Assembly (NCBI GenBank): GCA_031429105.1
Contig: JANOYV010000025.1
Coordinates: 1 to 60,457, forward strand
DNA from: JAKFWF01 sp031429105
GTDB lineage: Bacteria; Pseudomonadota; Alphaproteobacteria; Rhizobiales; Hyphomicrobiaceae
Reading direction: 5' to 3'
DNA length: 60,457 bases
The translations under genes were made by a program, and so were the position numbers. Under the pieces are notes generated by a model, which saw only the letters and a list, made by a program, of their open reading frames with translations, had not been told where the DNA came from and made no database searches. Positions 1-9,189 of the stretch are shown here, one piece after another (positions within the stretch are counted from its first letter, which is position 1; each line of letters begins with the position of its first letter).

Positions 1-705
1 CAGCGGCAAAACGAGGTGCCATGCGTAGTCCTTTGCTTTGCCGAACCACGACAATTGCGCCCAGTTATCGCTGGTCAGACCCCGCGAGGGGAACCATTGG
101 AAGAACGATCCACCGGCGAACACCACGAGCAAAAACACAGCAACTAGGAAGCCCGGCACTGCATAACCGATGACGAGTGCACCACTGGTCCACGTGTCGA
201 ACTTCTCACCGTCGCGCACTGCCTTGCGGATGCCGAGCGGAATCGAGATCAGGTAGGTGAGCAGCGTCACCCAAATGCCGAGCGAGATCGAAACGGGGAG
301 TTTTTCCTTGACCAATTGGATGACGCTCACGTCGCGGAAGTAGCTCTTGCCGAAATCGAACGTCGCGTAGTTTTTCAACAGCAGCCAGAACCGTTCGGGC
401 GCGGGCTTGTCGAGCCCGAACTGCTTTTCCAGTGATTTGATGAACTCTGGATCGAGCCCCTGCGCGCCGCGATATTTCGAACTGCTACTATTTTGCGAGA
501 CTTGGGTTTGGTTCGCCGTGCCGAGCCCGTCGCCTTGGCCGCCACTGATGCGACCGGTTGCCGACGTATCGTTACCCGACAGCTGCGCAATAACCCGCTC
601 CACCGGACCGCCGGGCATGAACTGCGTCACACCAAATGTAATCAGCATGATGCCGATCAACGTTGGAATAATCAGCAGCAGTCGTTTGATCAGGTAGGCT
701 GCCAT
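1..705 (-). CDS. yejB: Peptide ABC transporter permease YejB (5' part only, cut by window edge)
   Basis: Inner-membrane permease of a Yej-type oligopeptide (microcin C-like) ABC importer. The reading frame starts at the ATG at 703-705 and stays open for 235 codons to the window edge, so the C-terminus is missing. The N-terminus MAAYLIKRLLLIIPTLIGIM is one long hydrophobic helix typical of the family; FDFGKSYFRD follows near residue 120, then further membrane segments. An Asp/Ser/Gln-rich stretch between the first helix and LDPEF matches the longer YejB type rather than DppB. It begins 28 bases after the stop of the second binding protein, so the three genes look like one operon. Confidence 0.88.
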   Translation of the reverse strand, partial: MAAYLIKRLLLIIPTLIGIMLITFGVTQFMPGGPVERVIAQLSGNDTSATGRISGGQGDGLGTANQTQVSQNSSSSKYRGAQGLDPEFIKSLEKQFGLDKPAPERFWLLLKNYATFDFGKSYFRDVSVIQLVKEKLPVSISLGIWVTLLTYLISIPLGIRKAVRDGEKFDTWTSGALVIGYAVPGFLVAVFLLVVFAGGSFFQWFPSRGLTSDNWAQLSWFGKAKDYAWHLVLPL

Positions 706-733
706 GCGGGCGTTGGTCCTTTAGCGGAGCGTC

Positions 734-2530
734 TCAGTTCGTTTTCAGCTTCGCAGCTTTGGCAGCATCGATCCACCATGTATCCTCGATGCCGCGCGCA
801 AAGCTAGGCTTGGTCGCCGGTCGGTCGAACTTGTCCCAATAGGCGATGGTGTGCGAACCCTTGTAATAGTGGGACACCCAATAGTGTTGGCTGCGCAGCA
901 CACGGTCGAGTGCGCGGGCGGCGATATTCAATTCGGTACGCGATTTCGCCGTTATGATCCGGTCGATCATGGCATCGACCACCGGGTTCTTGATGCCAGC
1001 CAGATTGCGGCTGCCGCTCATGTCGGCAGTTTCGGAGGCGAAGATGCTCTTGAGTTCAACACCGGGAGTCAGGCTCATCACGAAGCGCGTTGTGATGATA
1101 TCGTAGTCGAATTCCTTCACGCGGCGCTCGTACTGGGCAGCATCGATGCGACGCATGGTAGCGTTGATGCCGATGCGTCTGAGGTTTTCTGTATACGGCC
1201 CGACAATGCGCTCTGAGGAGGGATCGGTGATCAAGAACTCGATGTCGAGGCCTTCACCCTTGTCGTTGATGCGGCGCCCGTCCTTGACGATGAAGCCGCT
1301 CGCGGTCAGCAGTGCATCGGCTTCACGCAACAGCTTGCGATCCTTGCCCGAGGCATCGCTCACGGGCGGAACATAAGCTGCTTCGAACACGCTCGACGGC
1401 AGCTGTGCACGGAACGGCTCAAGCAACGCCAATTCTTCAGGCGGGGGCGCGCCATTCGCTTTCATTGTGGAGTTTTCGAAATAACTGTGCGTGCGCTTGT
1501 AGGCGTTTGAAAAGATATTGGCGTTGGTCCACTCGAAGTCGAACACGAGATCAAGCGCGCGGCGCACGCGGACGTCCGAGAACTTTGCGCGCCGCTGGTT
1601 GATGAAGAACCCTTGTGTACCGGAGGGATTGTCGTCTGGTAACGTCGCCTTGAGCATGCGGCCATCTTTGACGGCGGGAATGTCGTATGCGGTGAGCCAA
1701 TCCCGCGCCGTGAATTCCTCTCGTAGATCGTAGGCGCCTGCCTTGAAGCTTTCGAGCGCTGCAGTTCGGTCGCGGTAGTACTCGTAGCGGATCTCGTCGA
1801 AGTTATAGCGGCCACGATTAACGGCCAAATTCTTTGCCCAATAATCGTCGCGGCGCTTGTAGGAAATGAACGTGCCTTGCTTGTACTCACCGATCTTGTA
1901 GGGGCCAGAACCTAAGATTGGCTCAAGCGAGGTTTCCTCGAAATTGCGGGTGGCAAAGTGGGCTTTTGATAGCACGGGCAAGCCAGCAACGAGAATCGGC
2001 AGGTCACGCGTCTGGTCGCCCTGGAATGTAAAGCGGACGGTTGCGGCATCGAGTGCCTCAGCTTTTATCACGTCACGCATCGACACGCGAAACGACGGAT
2101 GGCCCTTCGACTTCAACGTGTCGAAGGTGAAGGCAACGTCATCAGCAGTGATTTTCGCGCCGTCGGAGAACTTCGCCTCGGGCCGCAACTTGAAAGTGAC
2201 CGATGCGCGGTCGATCGCGACATCGACGGTGGAGGCGACGAGCCCGTACATCGAATCCGGTTCGTCCGCTGCGCGCGTCATCAAGCTGTCGAAGGTGAAG
2301 CCAAGTCCCTGAGCTGCATCGCCCTTCAGGATGAAGCCATTGAAGCTATCGAATGTCGTGATCGCCGACGTGCCAATCGTCGACAGCCGCCCGCCCTTTG
2401 TCGCGTTTGGGTCGACGTAGTCATAGTGCTTGAAGTCAGCTGCGTATTTCAATTCACCAAAGATCGACAGCCCGTGGCGCGGCTCGGCGTGGGTCGGAAG
2501 TGCGCCTGATAGGAATAGTGCAATTGCCAT
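734..2530 (-). CDS. Extracellular solute-binding protein, family 5 (YejA-like), second copy
   Basis: Periplasmic peptide-binding component of the Yej-type importer, paralogous to the gene just upstream. The start used here (ATG at 2528-2530) gives MAIALFLSGALPTHA, a short hydrophobic stretch with a signal-peptidase-like A-x-A end but no basic n-region, followed by the family's typical DFKHYDYVDPNATKGG. The same frame stays open further upstream: an ATG at 2828-2830, two bases after the preceding stop and behind a purine-rich GGGGGAAG, would add about 100 residues. Those residues read through a GC-rich inverted-repeat element and look non-native. The signal peptide therefore appears damaged or rebuilt by the insertion. 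The mature domain is complete (about 580 residues). Confidence 0.85.
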   Translation of the reverse strand: MAIALFLSGALPTHAEPRHGLSIFGELKYAADFKHYDYVDPNATKGGRLSTIGTSAITTFDSFNGFILKGDAAQGLGFTFDSLMTRAADEPDSMYGLVASTVDVAIDRASVTFKLRPEAKFSDGAKITADDVAFTFDTLKSKGHPSFRVSMRDVIKAEALDAATVRFTFQGDQTRDLPILVAGLPVLSKAHFATRNFEETSLEPILGSGPYKIGEYKQGTFISYKRRDDYWAKNLAVNRGRYNFDEIRYEYYRDRTAALESFKAGAYDLREEFTARDWLTAYDIPAVKDGRMLKATLPDDNPSGTQGFFINQRRAKFSDVRVRRALDLVFDFEWTNANIFSNAYKRTHSYFENSTMKANGAPPPEELALLEPFRAQLPSSVFEAAYVPPVSDASGKDRKLLREADALLTASGFIVKDGRRINDKGEGLDIEFLITDPSSERIVGPYTENLRRIGINATMRRIDAAQYERRVKEFDYDIITTRFVMSLTPGVELKSIFASETADMSGSRNLAGIKNPVVDAMIDRIITAKSRTELNIAARALDRVLRSQHYWVSHYYKGSHTIAYWDKFDRPATKPSFARGIEDTWWIDAAKAAKLKTN

Positions 2531-2760
2531 ACCCCCCACCCCGGCCCTCCCCCTCAAGGGAGGAGGGAGGGAGTCTTGATGGAGCGAGGCGCGCAAGGGG
2601 TTGGCATTTATTCGGGATGCTAGAGTCAAATATGCGAGCATCCGCGCTCGGACTGCATGGCACGCCGACGATGTAACGGCTGCTAGCGCGACAAGGTTGT
2701 CTGTCCCCACCACAGCTTCATTCCCTCCCCACTTGAGGGAGAGGGCTACCGTGGGGTGTG
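2531..2760. repeat. GC-rich inverted-repeat element in the leader of the second binding-protein gene
   Basis: About 230 bases bounded by imperfect inverted repeats of roughly 36 bases. The left end carries CCCTCCCCCTCAAGGG and the right end, read on the other strand, carries CCCTCTCCCTCAAGTGGGG; both lie beside CCCCACC/CCCCAC runs. No transposase is present. The layout suggests a small non-autonomous (MITE-like) or REP-like element. It lies between the stop of one binding protein and the recognisable signal-peptide remnant of the next, and the downstream frame remains open through it. The outer limits are uncertain and may reach about 2785. Confidence 0.6.
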
Positions 2761-2832
2761 CGGCTCGCCGTGACCACCCCTGTTTGACCTTTTTCAAAGC
2801 GAGGTCGGCTATTTCGTTGATAGAAACCATCT

Positions 2833-4698
2833 TCACTTCCCCCGATCTGGACCGAGCTTGGCGGCGGCGTCCTTGTCGAGCCACCAGACTTGCTGGAACG
2901 AGGTCGCTTGCGACGGCAGTTTTGCGGGCCGTCCGAACATATTCCAGGTTGAAACGCGATCGGCTGACGAGTTCCACTGCGGCACCAAGATGTGGTTCCA
3001 CAGCAGAACGCGATCGAGGGCTTTCGTTGCAGCGACCAGATCAGCACGGTCAGTCGCGAACACGAGGCGCTCGATCAGTTTGTCGATGCCAGCGTTCTTC
3101 AAGCCGCTGGTGTTGTAACTTCCCGGCTTGTCTGCGGCAGCGGACCCCCAGAAATCGCGTTGCTCGTTGCCGGGCGAATTCGATTGCGGATAGTTGTCGG
3201 TGATGATGTCATAGTCAAAGCTCGTCTGGCGCCGTTGATACTGCGAACTATCGACGATCCGCAAAGATGCCTTTACGCCGAGCTTTTCGAGGTTCGATTT
3301 TAGCGGCAGAATTACGCGCTCAAAATCCGGCTGCTGTTCAAGGAACTCAACCGTTAGCTGCTCGCCCTTGGCGTTGGTCAACACACCGTTCTTGACTGTG
3401 TAACCAGCCTCAGCAAACAGTTTCGCCGCAGCCGACAGATTTTTTCGCACTGCCTCCGGCGAGCCATTCACTGGGTTCTTCCACTCGGTGGTGAACACTT
3501 CTGGCGGAACGTCCTCTTCGACTATTTTCAAGATTTCTAGTTCGCGGCCGGTAGGCAGGCCCGTTGCCGCCATTTCAGAATTGCCGAAGAAACTCGAAAC
3601 GCGCTTGTACTGCCCGAAAAACAAGTTCTGATTGGCAAATTCGAAATCGAACGCCAGGTTAAATGCCTGTCGCACACGTGGATCCTGGAACTGCTTGCGG
3701 CGCAGGTTGAAGACGAAGCCTTGCATCGGCGCGATCGTCTTGAGTTCGATCTCTTCTTTCTTCACACGGCCCTGCTTGACCGCATCGAAGTCGAACCGCG
3801 TGGCCCAGTCCTTGGCACTGGTCTCGCGCCAGAAATCAATTTGACCGATCTTGAAGGCTTCGAATGCGGGCACCTTGTCGAGGAAGTACGTGATGCGCAG
3901 CTCGTCGAAGTTCCATTGTCCTTTCGAAACCGGCAGGTCCTTGGCCCACCAGTCCGCCACGCGCTGGTAGGTGACGGATTTGCCAGGCTCGAACGATTTG
4001 ATCTTGTAGGGGCCGGAGCCGACCGGGATCTCCAATGACGATTTATCGAGATCGCGCGGTTCGCCGTTGGCGTTCCGGGCGTCCCAATAGTGCTTTGGCA
4101 GAATGTTGAGCTGCCCCATGATCGTTGGCAATTCGCGATTGCCCTTCTGATCGAAGGTGAAGGTCACTTCGCGTTCGCCCGACTTCTCCGCCTTCACAAC
4201 ATTCTTGTAGTAGGCGGCTTGGCGTGGGTTCGCTTTCTTCAGGGCATCGAGCGAGAAGATTACATCTTCCGGTGTGATCGGCTTGCCATCGCTGAATCGT
4301 GCTCCGGCTCGTAAGCCGAAGGTCGCCGATGAAAAATCGTCCGGGTACGAGACCCATTCGCAGACAAGGCAGTATTCAGCGGAAGGCTCATCGGGGCTAC
4401 CTGCCATCAGCGAGTCATAGATCGTTGCAAGGCCAGCGGCGGGTCGACCTTTGATACTGAAAGAATTGAGACTGTCGTATGAGCCAAGCGTCCAAAGTCG
4501 CACCACACCGCCTTTTGGCGCGTCCGGGTTTACCCAGTCGAAGTGCTTGAAGTCAGGAGGAAACCTCACATCTCCAACCAGCGAGAGTGCGTGATGTTTC
4601 TTTGCGTCGGCAGCGTTGGCCGCGCTTGTCAGCGCGCCGAGTGTTGCCGCAGTCACTAGTAAAACCGAGGCCGCGGTCGAAAGGCTGAGACGCATCAA
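2833..4698 (-). CDS. Extracellular solute-binding protein, family 5 (YejA-like), first copy
   Basis: Periplasmic oligopeptide-binding protein of 621 residues, about the usual length. The N-terminus MMRLSLSTAASVLLVTAATL ends in a probable cleavage site ANA-AD, a normal Sec signal. The mature part has family-5 features: DFKHFDWVNPDAPKGG near the start, SGPYKIKSFEPGKS in the middle and repeated FNLAFDFEFAN-type segments. It is first in the apparent operon binding protein 1 - binding protein 2 - yejB. Its stop is followed after two bases by an ATG in the frame of the second binding protein. It is a divergent paralogue of that protein. The ligand cannot be told from sequence. Confidence 0.9.
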   Translation of the reverse strand: MMRLSLSTAASVLLVTAATLGALTSAANAADAKKHHALSLVGDVRFPPDFKHFDWVNPDAPKGGVVRLWTLGSYDSLNSFSIKGRPAAGLATIYDSLMAGSPDEPSAEYCLVCEWVSYPDDFSSATFGLRAGARFSDGKPITPEDVIFSLDALKKANPRQAAYYKNVVKAEKSGEREVTFTFDQKGNRELPTIMGQLNILPKHYWDARNANGEPRDLDKSSLEIPVGSGPYKIKSFEPGKSVTYQRVADWWAKDLPVSKGQWNFDELRITYFLDKVPAFEAFKIGQIDFWRETSAKDWATRFDFDAVKQGRVKKEEIELKTIAPMQGFVFNLRRKQFQDPRVRQAFNLAFDFEFANQNLFFGQYKRVSSFFGNSEMAATGLPTGRELEILKIVEEDVPPEVFTTEWKNPVNGSPEAVRKNLSAAAKLFAEAGYTVKNGVLTNAKGEQLTVEFLEQQPDFERVILPLKSNLEKLGVKASLRIVDSSQYQRRQTSFDYDIITDNYPQSNSPGNEQRDFWGSAAADKPGSYNTSGLKNAGIDKLIERLVFATDRADLVAATKALDRVLLWNHILVPQWNSSADRVSTWNMFGRPAKLPSQATSFQQVWWLDKDAAAKLGPDRGK

Positions 4699-4765
4699 AG
4701 GGCAACTCCCGTTTCAAACAACGAACCGCACGCTTGACTTCTATATGCCATGATAAATGCAAAAC

Positions 4766-4791
4766 GACCCCGCCAATTTGTTGGCGAGGTC
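4766..4791 (-). terminator. Rho-independent terminator after cycM
   Basis: On the minus strand an 11-bp stem GACCTCGCCAA / TTGGCGGGGTC (one G-U pair, CAAA loop) is followed by GTTTTGCATTT. It lies about 45 bases after the stop of the cytochrome gene and before the divergently placed end of the transporter region. Confidence 0.75.
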
Positions 4792-4835
4792 GGTTAAATT
4801 CTTGTCATCTTGGCAGCGACTTAGCATCGCGCCTC

Positions 4836-5381
4836 TTACTTTGGCAAAGCGGCTGGGGTGTCGCCAAGGGTGCGCAGGTAGACCATCAATTCGGCCAGCT
4901 CGCCCGGATCCTTGATGCCAGCAAACGCCATCTTGTTGCCGGGCATCCATGCGGCCGGCGCATTGATGTAGGGGATCAAGTTCTCCCAACTCCATTCACC
5001 ACCTTTGGCTTTCGAAGCGTTTGAGTAGGCAAAACCCTCGACACCGCTTATCTTACGGCCAACGAGATTCCAAAGGTTCGGGCCGGTGCCATTTTTGCCG
5101 CCCTTGTCCGGTGTGTGGCAGGTCGCGCACTTCTTGAACACGCCAGCGCCGCCCTCAACCGAGGCCTTCGTCATCAATTCGGCGATTTTGGGAACCGTGA
5201 TTGCGGTGTCCGCACCTACGGCTCCAACGACACCGCTTGCGCCCTTTGGAACTGGTAGCGTGTAGCCTGCCACCTGTGACTTCTTGCCCTTGATGATATC
5301 GATCAGGGTCGCGCTGCCAAAAACCAGCAACAAGGCTGCCAATATCGCACCAGCGATCTTGTTGATTTCAAAGCTGTCCAT
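4836..5381 (-). CDS. cycM: Membrane-anchored c-type cytochrome (CycM-like)
   Basis: Single-haem cytochrome c of 181 residues held in the cytoplasmic membrane by an uncleaved N-terminal helix, expected to pass electrons between the bc1 complex and a terminal oxidase. The start chosen, ATG at 5379-5381, gives MDSFEINKIAGAILAALLLV, the usual CycM beginning. The haem motif CATCH lies at residues 85-89, and a Met ligand is probable in WMPGNKMAFAG. A longer upstream frame exists but lacks family resemblance. The gene diverges from kdsB; cycM next to kdsB and pheA is, to my knowledge, a common order in the Hyphomicrobiales. Confidence 0.88.
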   Translation of the reverse strand: MDSFEINKIAGAILAALLLVFGSATLIDIIKGKKSQVAGYTLPVPKGASGVVGAVGADTAITVPKIAELMTKASVEGGAGVFKKCATCHTPDKGGKNGTGPNLWNLVGRKISGVEGFAYSNASKAKGGEWSWENLIPYINAPAAWMPGNKMAFAGIKDPGELAELMVYLRTLGDTPAALPK

Positions 5382-5545
5382 GCGGTTTGGTCCTTCGGCG
5401 GAATCTTGGATCTGATTTTGCCGGACTATAGAAAGTCTCATGTGGCTTGCAACTGGCCATGGACAACTTCTAAGTGCTGGCATGCGAGGCGAATTGTCAC
5501 TTGTGGCGTGGCGCAGAGCACGCCTTTCAACCCGGAACGAACACG

Positions 5546-6283
5546 ATGAAGAACGCTCTTGTGATTGTGCCAGCCCGGATGCAGGCCACGCGACTTCCTG
5601 GCAAGCCGTTGGCGGACATCCATGGCGAGCCGATGATTGTTCACGTTTGGCGCCGTGCCGTGCAGTCTGGCGTGGGACGCGTTGTGGTTGCAACCGACAG
5701 TGAGGACATTGTTCGAGCTATCAAAAAAGTCGGTGGCGAAGCCGTGATGACACGTTCTGATCACGCGTCAGGCTCTGATCGGGTGTTTGAAACGGTCCAG
5801 AAAGTCGACCGCCAAGGCGTGGCTGAAATTGTTATCAACTTGCAGGGTGACTTGCCAACGCTCGATCCGTGGCTCGTGGAAGCCTGTGCAGCCCCCCTCA
5901 GTGCGCCAGGGCCGGATATCGCAACAATCGCATCCGAGATCACCGACGAGGTCGAAAAGACCGCTTCGAGCGTGGTGAAGATCATTGGCACGCCGTTGAC
6001 GGCGAAGCGCTTGCGGGCGCTGTATTTTACCCGGGCGACCGCACCGTGGGGCGAGGGACCGCTTTATCATCACATTGGCATTTATGCGTATCGGCGCGCG
6101 GCTTTAGAGCGGTTCGTGGCGTTGCCGCCGTCACCGTTGGAGATGCGCGAAAAACTTGAGCAATTGCGAGCGCTTGAGGCTGGAATGCGGATCGATGTGG
6201 CGGTCGTTGACACGGTTCCCCTCGGTGTCGATACTCCGCACGATCTGGAACGCGCACGACTAATGTTGTCGAGTGGCGGCTAG
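5546..6283 (+). CDS. kdsB: 3-deoxy-manno-octulosonate cytidylyltransferase
   Basis: Activates Kdo as CMP-Kdo for lipopolysaccharide inner-core synthesis in the cytosol. The 245-residue product is the usual length. It starts MKNALVIVPARMQATRLPGK, the conserved nucleotide-binding loop of the family, and has LQGDLPTLDP around residue 100 for metal and substrate binding. The ATG at 5546 was chosen over an in-frame ATG 72 bases upstream because family similarity begins at this point. It is followed by pheA on the same strand after 70 bases. Confidence 0.93.
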   Translation: MKNALVIVPARMQATRLPGKPLADIHGEPMIVHVWRRAVQSGVGRVVVATDSEDIVRAIKKVGGEAVMTRSDHASGSDRVFETVQKVDRQGVAEIVINLQGDLPTLDPWLVEACAAPLSAPGPDIATIASEITDEVEKTASSVVKIIGTPLTAKRLRALYFTRATAPWGEGPLYHHIGIYAYRRAALERFVALPPSPLEMREKLEQLRALEAGMRIDVAVVDTVPLGVDTPHDLERARLMLSSGG

Positions 6284-6353
6284 GCCGAAGCCTTTCGTTG
6301 GCTGAGCCCGGACGCATGAAGCGCAACTGAATAAGGTTCAAAAAGTTACACCG

Positions 6354-7262
6354 ATGCCATCAACCACTTCACGCGGCGCCAAGGCTGCGGGCCCGAATTC
6401 TGTAGTGTCCACTTCAAAGCTGATCGCCTACCAGGGCGAGGCTGGAGCTAACTCGCACATCGCCTGCTCGCAGATGTTTCCCGAGCTGGAGCCCATGCCC
6501 TGCCCGACATTCGAGGATGCGCTGGCCGCCGTGAAGTCCGGCGAGGCGCGCTATGCGATGATCCCGATTGAAAATTCGGTAGCTGGTCGCGTGGCCGATA
6601 TCCATCATCTGCTGCCGAACGCTGGGCTCTACATCATTGCTGAGCATTTCCTGCCGATCCGCTTTCAATTGATGGCGATTAAAGGTTCAAAGCTGAGTGA
6701 TATCAAGGATATATATAGTCACGTCCACGCGCTGGGCCAGTGCCGCCGCATTATGCGAACGCTGGGTGTAAAGGCGCACGTCGCGGGCGACACTGCGGGG
6801 GCGGCGCGACAGGTTTCCGAGTGGGGCGACAAGACCAAGGCAGCGTTAGCCCCTCGGTTGGCAGCAAGCGTCTACAACTTGGATATCCTCGCCGAGGATG
6901 TGGAGGATGAAGCCCACAATACCACACGGTTTGTTGTCCTCTCCGCCACACCCGACGATGCGGAGCCTGGCAACGGCGATGTCGTCACAACGTTTCTATT
7001 TCGGGTCCGCAACGTGCCAGCCGCACTCTACAAAGCGATGGGTGGGTTCGCGACGAACGGCGTCAACATGACCAAGCTTGAGTCTTATCAAACCGATGGC
7101 AGCTTCACTGCAACCGTGTTTTTTGCCGATGTCGAGGGCCATCCGGCGGACCGCAACGTGCGACTTGCGATGGAAGAATTGTCGTTCTTTTCGACCGAGT
7201 TGAAAATCTTCGGTACATATCCAGCTAGTGCTTTCCGTAAGGCCAAATCTTCGACTTGGTAA
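6354..7262 (+). CDS. pheA: Prephenate dehydratase
   Basis: Converts prephenate to phenylpyruvate in phenylalanine synthesis. The 302-residue protein is the monofunctional type, without a chorismate mutase domain. The catalytic domain carries YQGEAGANSHIA near the start, IPIENSVAGRV, and the NTTRFVVL motif with the catalytic Thr-Arg-Phe. A C-terminal ACT domain (about residues 210-290) with the KLESYQTDGSF segment should give feedback inhibition by phenylalanine. The stop overlaps the upstream edge of the next reading frame, so co-transcription with the SDR gene is likely. Confidence 0.93.
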   Translation: MPSTTSRGAKAAGPNSVVSTSKLIAYQGEAGANSHIACSQMFPELEPMPCPTFEDALAAVKSGEARYAMIPIENSVAGRVADIHHLLPNAGLYIIAEHFLPIRFQLMAIKGSKLSDIKDIYSHVHALGQCRRIMRTLGVKAHVAGDTAGAARQVSEWGDKTKAALAPRLAASVYNLDILAEDVEDEAHNTTRFVVLSATPDDAEPGNGDVVTTFLFRVRNVPAALYKAMGGFATNGVNMTKLESYQTDGSFTATVFFADVEGHPADRNVRLAMEELSFFSTELKIFGTYPASAFRKAKSSTW

Positions 7263-7276
7263 AACGAGGTTCAGCG

Positions 7277-8032
7277 ATGGCAGGCAAACTCGACGGCAAG
7301 GTCGCGATCGTGACGGGTGGCGCCTCTGGATTTGGTCGCGGCATATGCGAGCTTTATGCCGAGCAGGGCGCCAAGGTTGTTGTCGCTGACATCAATGGAC
7401 AGGGCGCGCGCGAGGTTGCGAAAGCAATCGGCACGTCGGCAATCCATATCGCAGCTGACGTGACCAAAAAGGCCGATGCCGAAGCCATGGTTGCCGAAGC
7501 CGTAAAAACGTTCGGCGGCCTGGATATCATGGTCAACAATGCCGGCTACACCCACAAAAATCAGCCGTTGCTCGGAGTTTCGGAAGAAGAGTTCGACCGG
7601 ATCTATGCGGTCAACGTCAAGGCGATCTACTTCGCGGTGCTTGCCTGTGTGCCCGAGATGGAAAAGCGCGGCGGAGGCGTAATTATCAACACGGCCTCGA
7701 CAGCCGGCGTGCGTCCCCGACCCGGCCTCACTTGGTATAACGGATCGAAAGGTGCCGCGATCACGCTCACAAAGTCACTTGCTGTTGAACTCGCACCGAA
7801 GAAAATTCGGGTCTGCGCGATCAATCCGGTGATCGGTGAAACCGGTATGCTGGAGCAATTCATGGGCGTACCCGACACGCCTGAAAATCGCGCTAAATTC
7901 ATCGCAACAATTCCACTTGGGCGCATGTCACGACCCTCGGATATTGCCAATGCGGCACTGTTTTTCGCCGACCCCGCCTCGAACTTCATCACCGGCGTTG
8001 CGATGGAAGTTGATGGTGGCAGGTGTGTGTAA
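7277..8032 (+). CDS. Short-chain dehydrogenase/reductase
   Basis: Cytosolic NAD(P)-dependent oxidoreductase of 251 residues, classical SDR length. The cofactor motif TGGASGFG lies near residue 13, NNAGYT near 89, and the catalytic Tyr and Lys in WYNGSKGA near residue 155. The end FITGVAMEVDGGRCV is typical of the 3-oxoacyl-ACP reductase / glucose dehydrogenase-like group. The ATG at 7277 has a GAGGT ribosome site 7 bases upstream and is preferred to an in-frame start at 7256. An acidic residue after the second strand (VVVADIN) suggests NAD rather than NADP. The substrate is unknown. Confidence 0.85.
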   Translation: MAGKLDGKVAIVTGGASGFGRGICELYAEQGAKVVVADINGQGAREVAKAIGTSAIHIAADVTKKADAEAMVAEAVKTFGGLDIMVNNAGYTHKNQPLLGVSEEEFDRIYAVNVKAIYFAVLACVPEMEKRGGGVIINTASTAGVRPRPGLTWYNGSKGAAITLTKSLAVELAPKKIRVCAINPVIGETGMLEQFMGVPDTPENRAKFIATIPLGRMSRPSDIANAALFFADPASNFITGVAMEVDGGRCV

Positions 8033-8044
8033 ATTACCGGTCGG

Positions 8045-8992
8045 CTACTTCCACCAGCCATTGACAAACGCTTGGATCAAAGCACGCGCAATCGCCTGCT
8101 GACCCGGCACCCAGTAGTTGTCTGGATGGCGTTTTTCTAACATCATCCGCGCCTCGTCCTTCGAGAACCACCGCGCTTCCTCGATCTCGTTGGGGTCGAT
8201 GTTGATCTCGGTCGTTTTTGCCAGCCCAAGTGCGCCCAGCATGAGCGAGTGCGGGAAAGGCCATGGCTGGCACGAGTGATAGCGAACTTCGCCAACGTCG
8301 ATGCCGGCCTCCTCGAAGATCTCACGGCGGACGGCATGTTCGAGGTCTTCGCCAGGCTCGATGAAGCCTGCCAGCGTCGAGTACATCCGCGGCTCCTTTT
8401 GGAACCGGCCTTCATGGCCGAGCAGACAGCGCTCGCCATCGGTTACGAGCATGATCACAACGGGATCAGTGCGTGGGAAATGTTCCTGCCCGCAGGCCCA
8501 GCATTTACGCTTCCAGCCGCCATCCTTGATCATTGTCGTGCCACCGCAACGCCCACAGCAATGGGCGCTTTCGTGCCAATGGGTGAGCGATTTCGCTTGG
8601 CCGACAAGCGAGACGTCATCGGCGCTCATGATGCCCTGCATCGCAAGCGTGCGCAGATCAACGATCGGTCGCATCAGGGCCGCCCCGCCCGGCGCGTTTT
8701 TGGCCCGATGCTCGCTTACCGCCACTGCAAAATGCCCGGCGCCTGTTTCCCGGTCGACACCCAGGAACAAGGCGTCCGACGTCGGCAGTCCGAGGTTTTG
8801 TAATTCGCCTTGGGTAAACCAGCGGATTGCGGCAATCGACTTGGCTTCATTGGAAATGATTACCGGTTTGGCATCGGCCAACACGAGAAAGCGTGCGTCA
8901 ATGGCGTCTCGCAAGCCTGTCAAATAGGCGTCATCGCTGCGTTTCATGCCCATGCGGTCGAGGGCTGTGGTCGTCCGCAGTGTTGGTATCAT
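8045..8992 (-). CDS. nudC: NADH pyrophosphatase / NAD-decapping Nudix hydrolase NudC
   Basis: Hydrolyses NAD(H) to NMN(H) and AMP, and in this family also removes NAD caps from RNA. A four-Cys zinc ribbon (CCGRCGG ... CWACGQEHFPR) sits mid-protein, followed by the Nudix box GFIEPGEDLEHAVRREIFEE with its catalytic glutamates. The SQPWPFPHSLM signature, which marks NudC-type enzymes, comes after it. The ATG at 8990-8992 is preferred because GGAG lies six bases upstream; a start 51 bases further out is possible. The product has 315 residues. The gene converges with the SDR gene, separated by 12 bases. Confidence 0.9.
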   Translation of the reverse strand: MIPTLRTTTALDRMGMKRSDDAYLTGLRDAIDARFLVLADAKPVIISNEAKSIAAIRWFTQGELQNLGLPTSDALFLGVDRETGAGHFAVAVSEHRAKNAPGGAALMRPIVDLRTLAMQGIMSADDVSLVGQAKSLTHWHESAHCCGRCGGTTMIKDGGWKRKCWACGQEHFPRTDPVVIMLVTDGERCLLGHEGRFQKEPRMYSTLAGFIEPGEDLEHAVRREIFEEAGIDVGEVRYHSCQPWPFPHSLMLGALGLAKTTEINIDPNEIEEARWFSKDEARMMLEKRHPDNYWVPGQQAIARALIQAFVNGWWK

Positions 8993-9189
8993 GTGATGCT
9001 CCAGCCGTCCGTCGCTGCCATGCAGCCGACAGAGCACAATCAACCTGTCTCGGGCAACCGGTATCGGGGTTCATTTTGTGCTGTACTGATCCGCGACTGG
9101 CGCCGTTGCGTGATTTCAAGAACCCGATGAATTGTCGATCTATCGTCTGGCTGCTTTAATGAGTCCTTGCATGGTGAGGGAGCGCTGCA

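Noticed and set aside
2531..3001. N-terminal 157 codons of the longest open frame of the second binding protein
   Set aside because: The part above 2830 overlaps the end of the first binding protein in another phase, and the part from 2530 to 2830 translates a GC-rich repeat; neither looks like family sequence.
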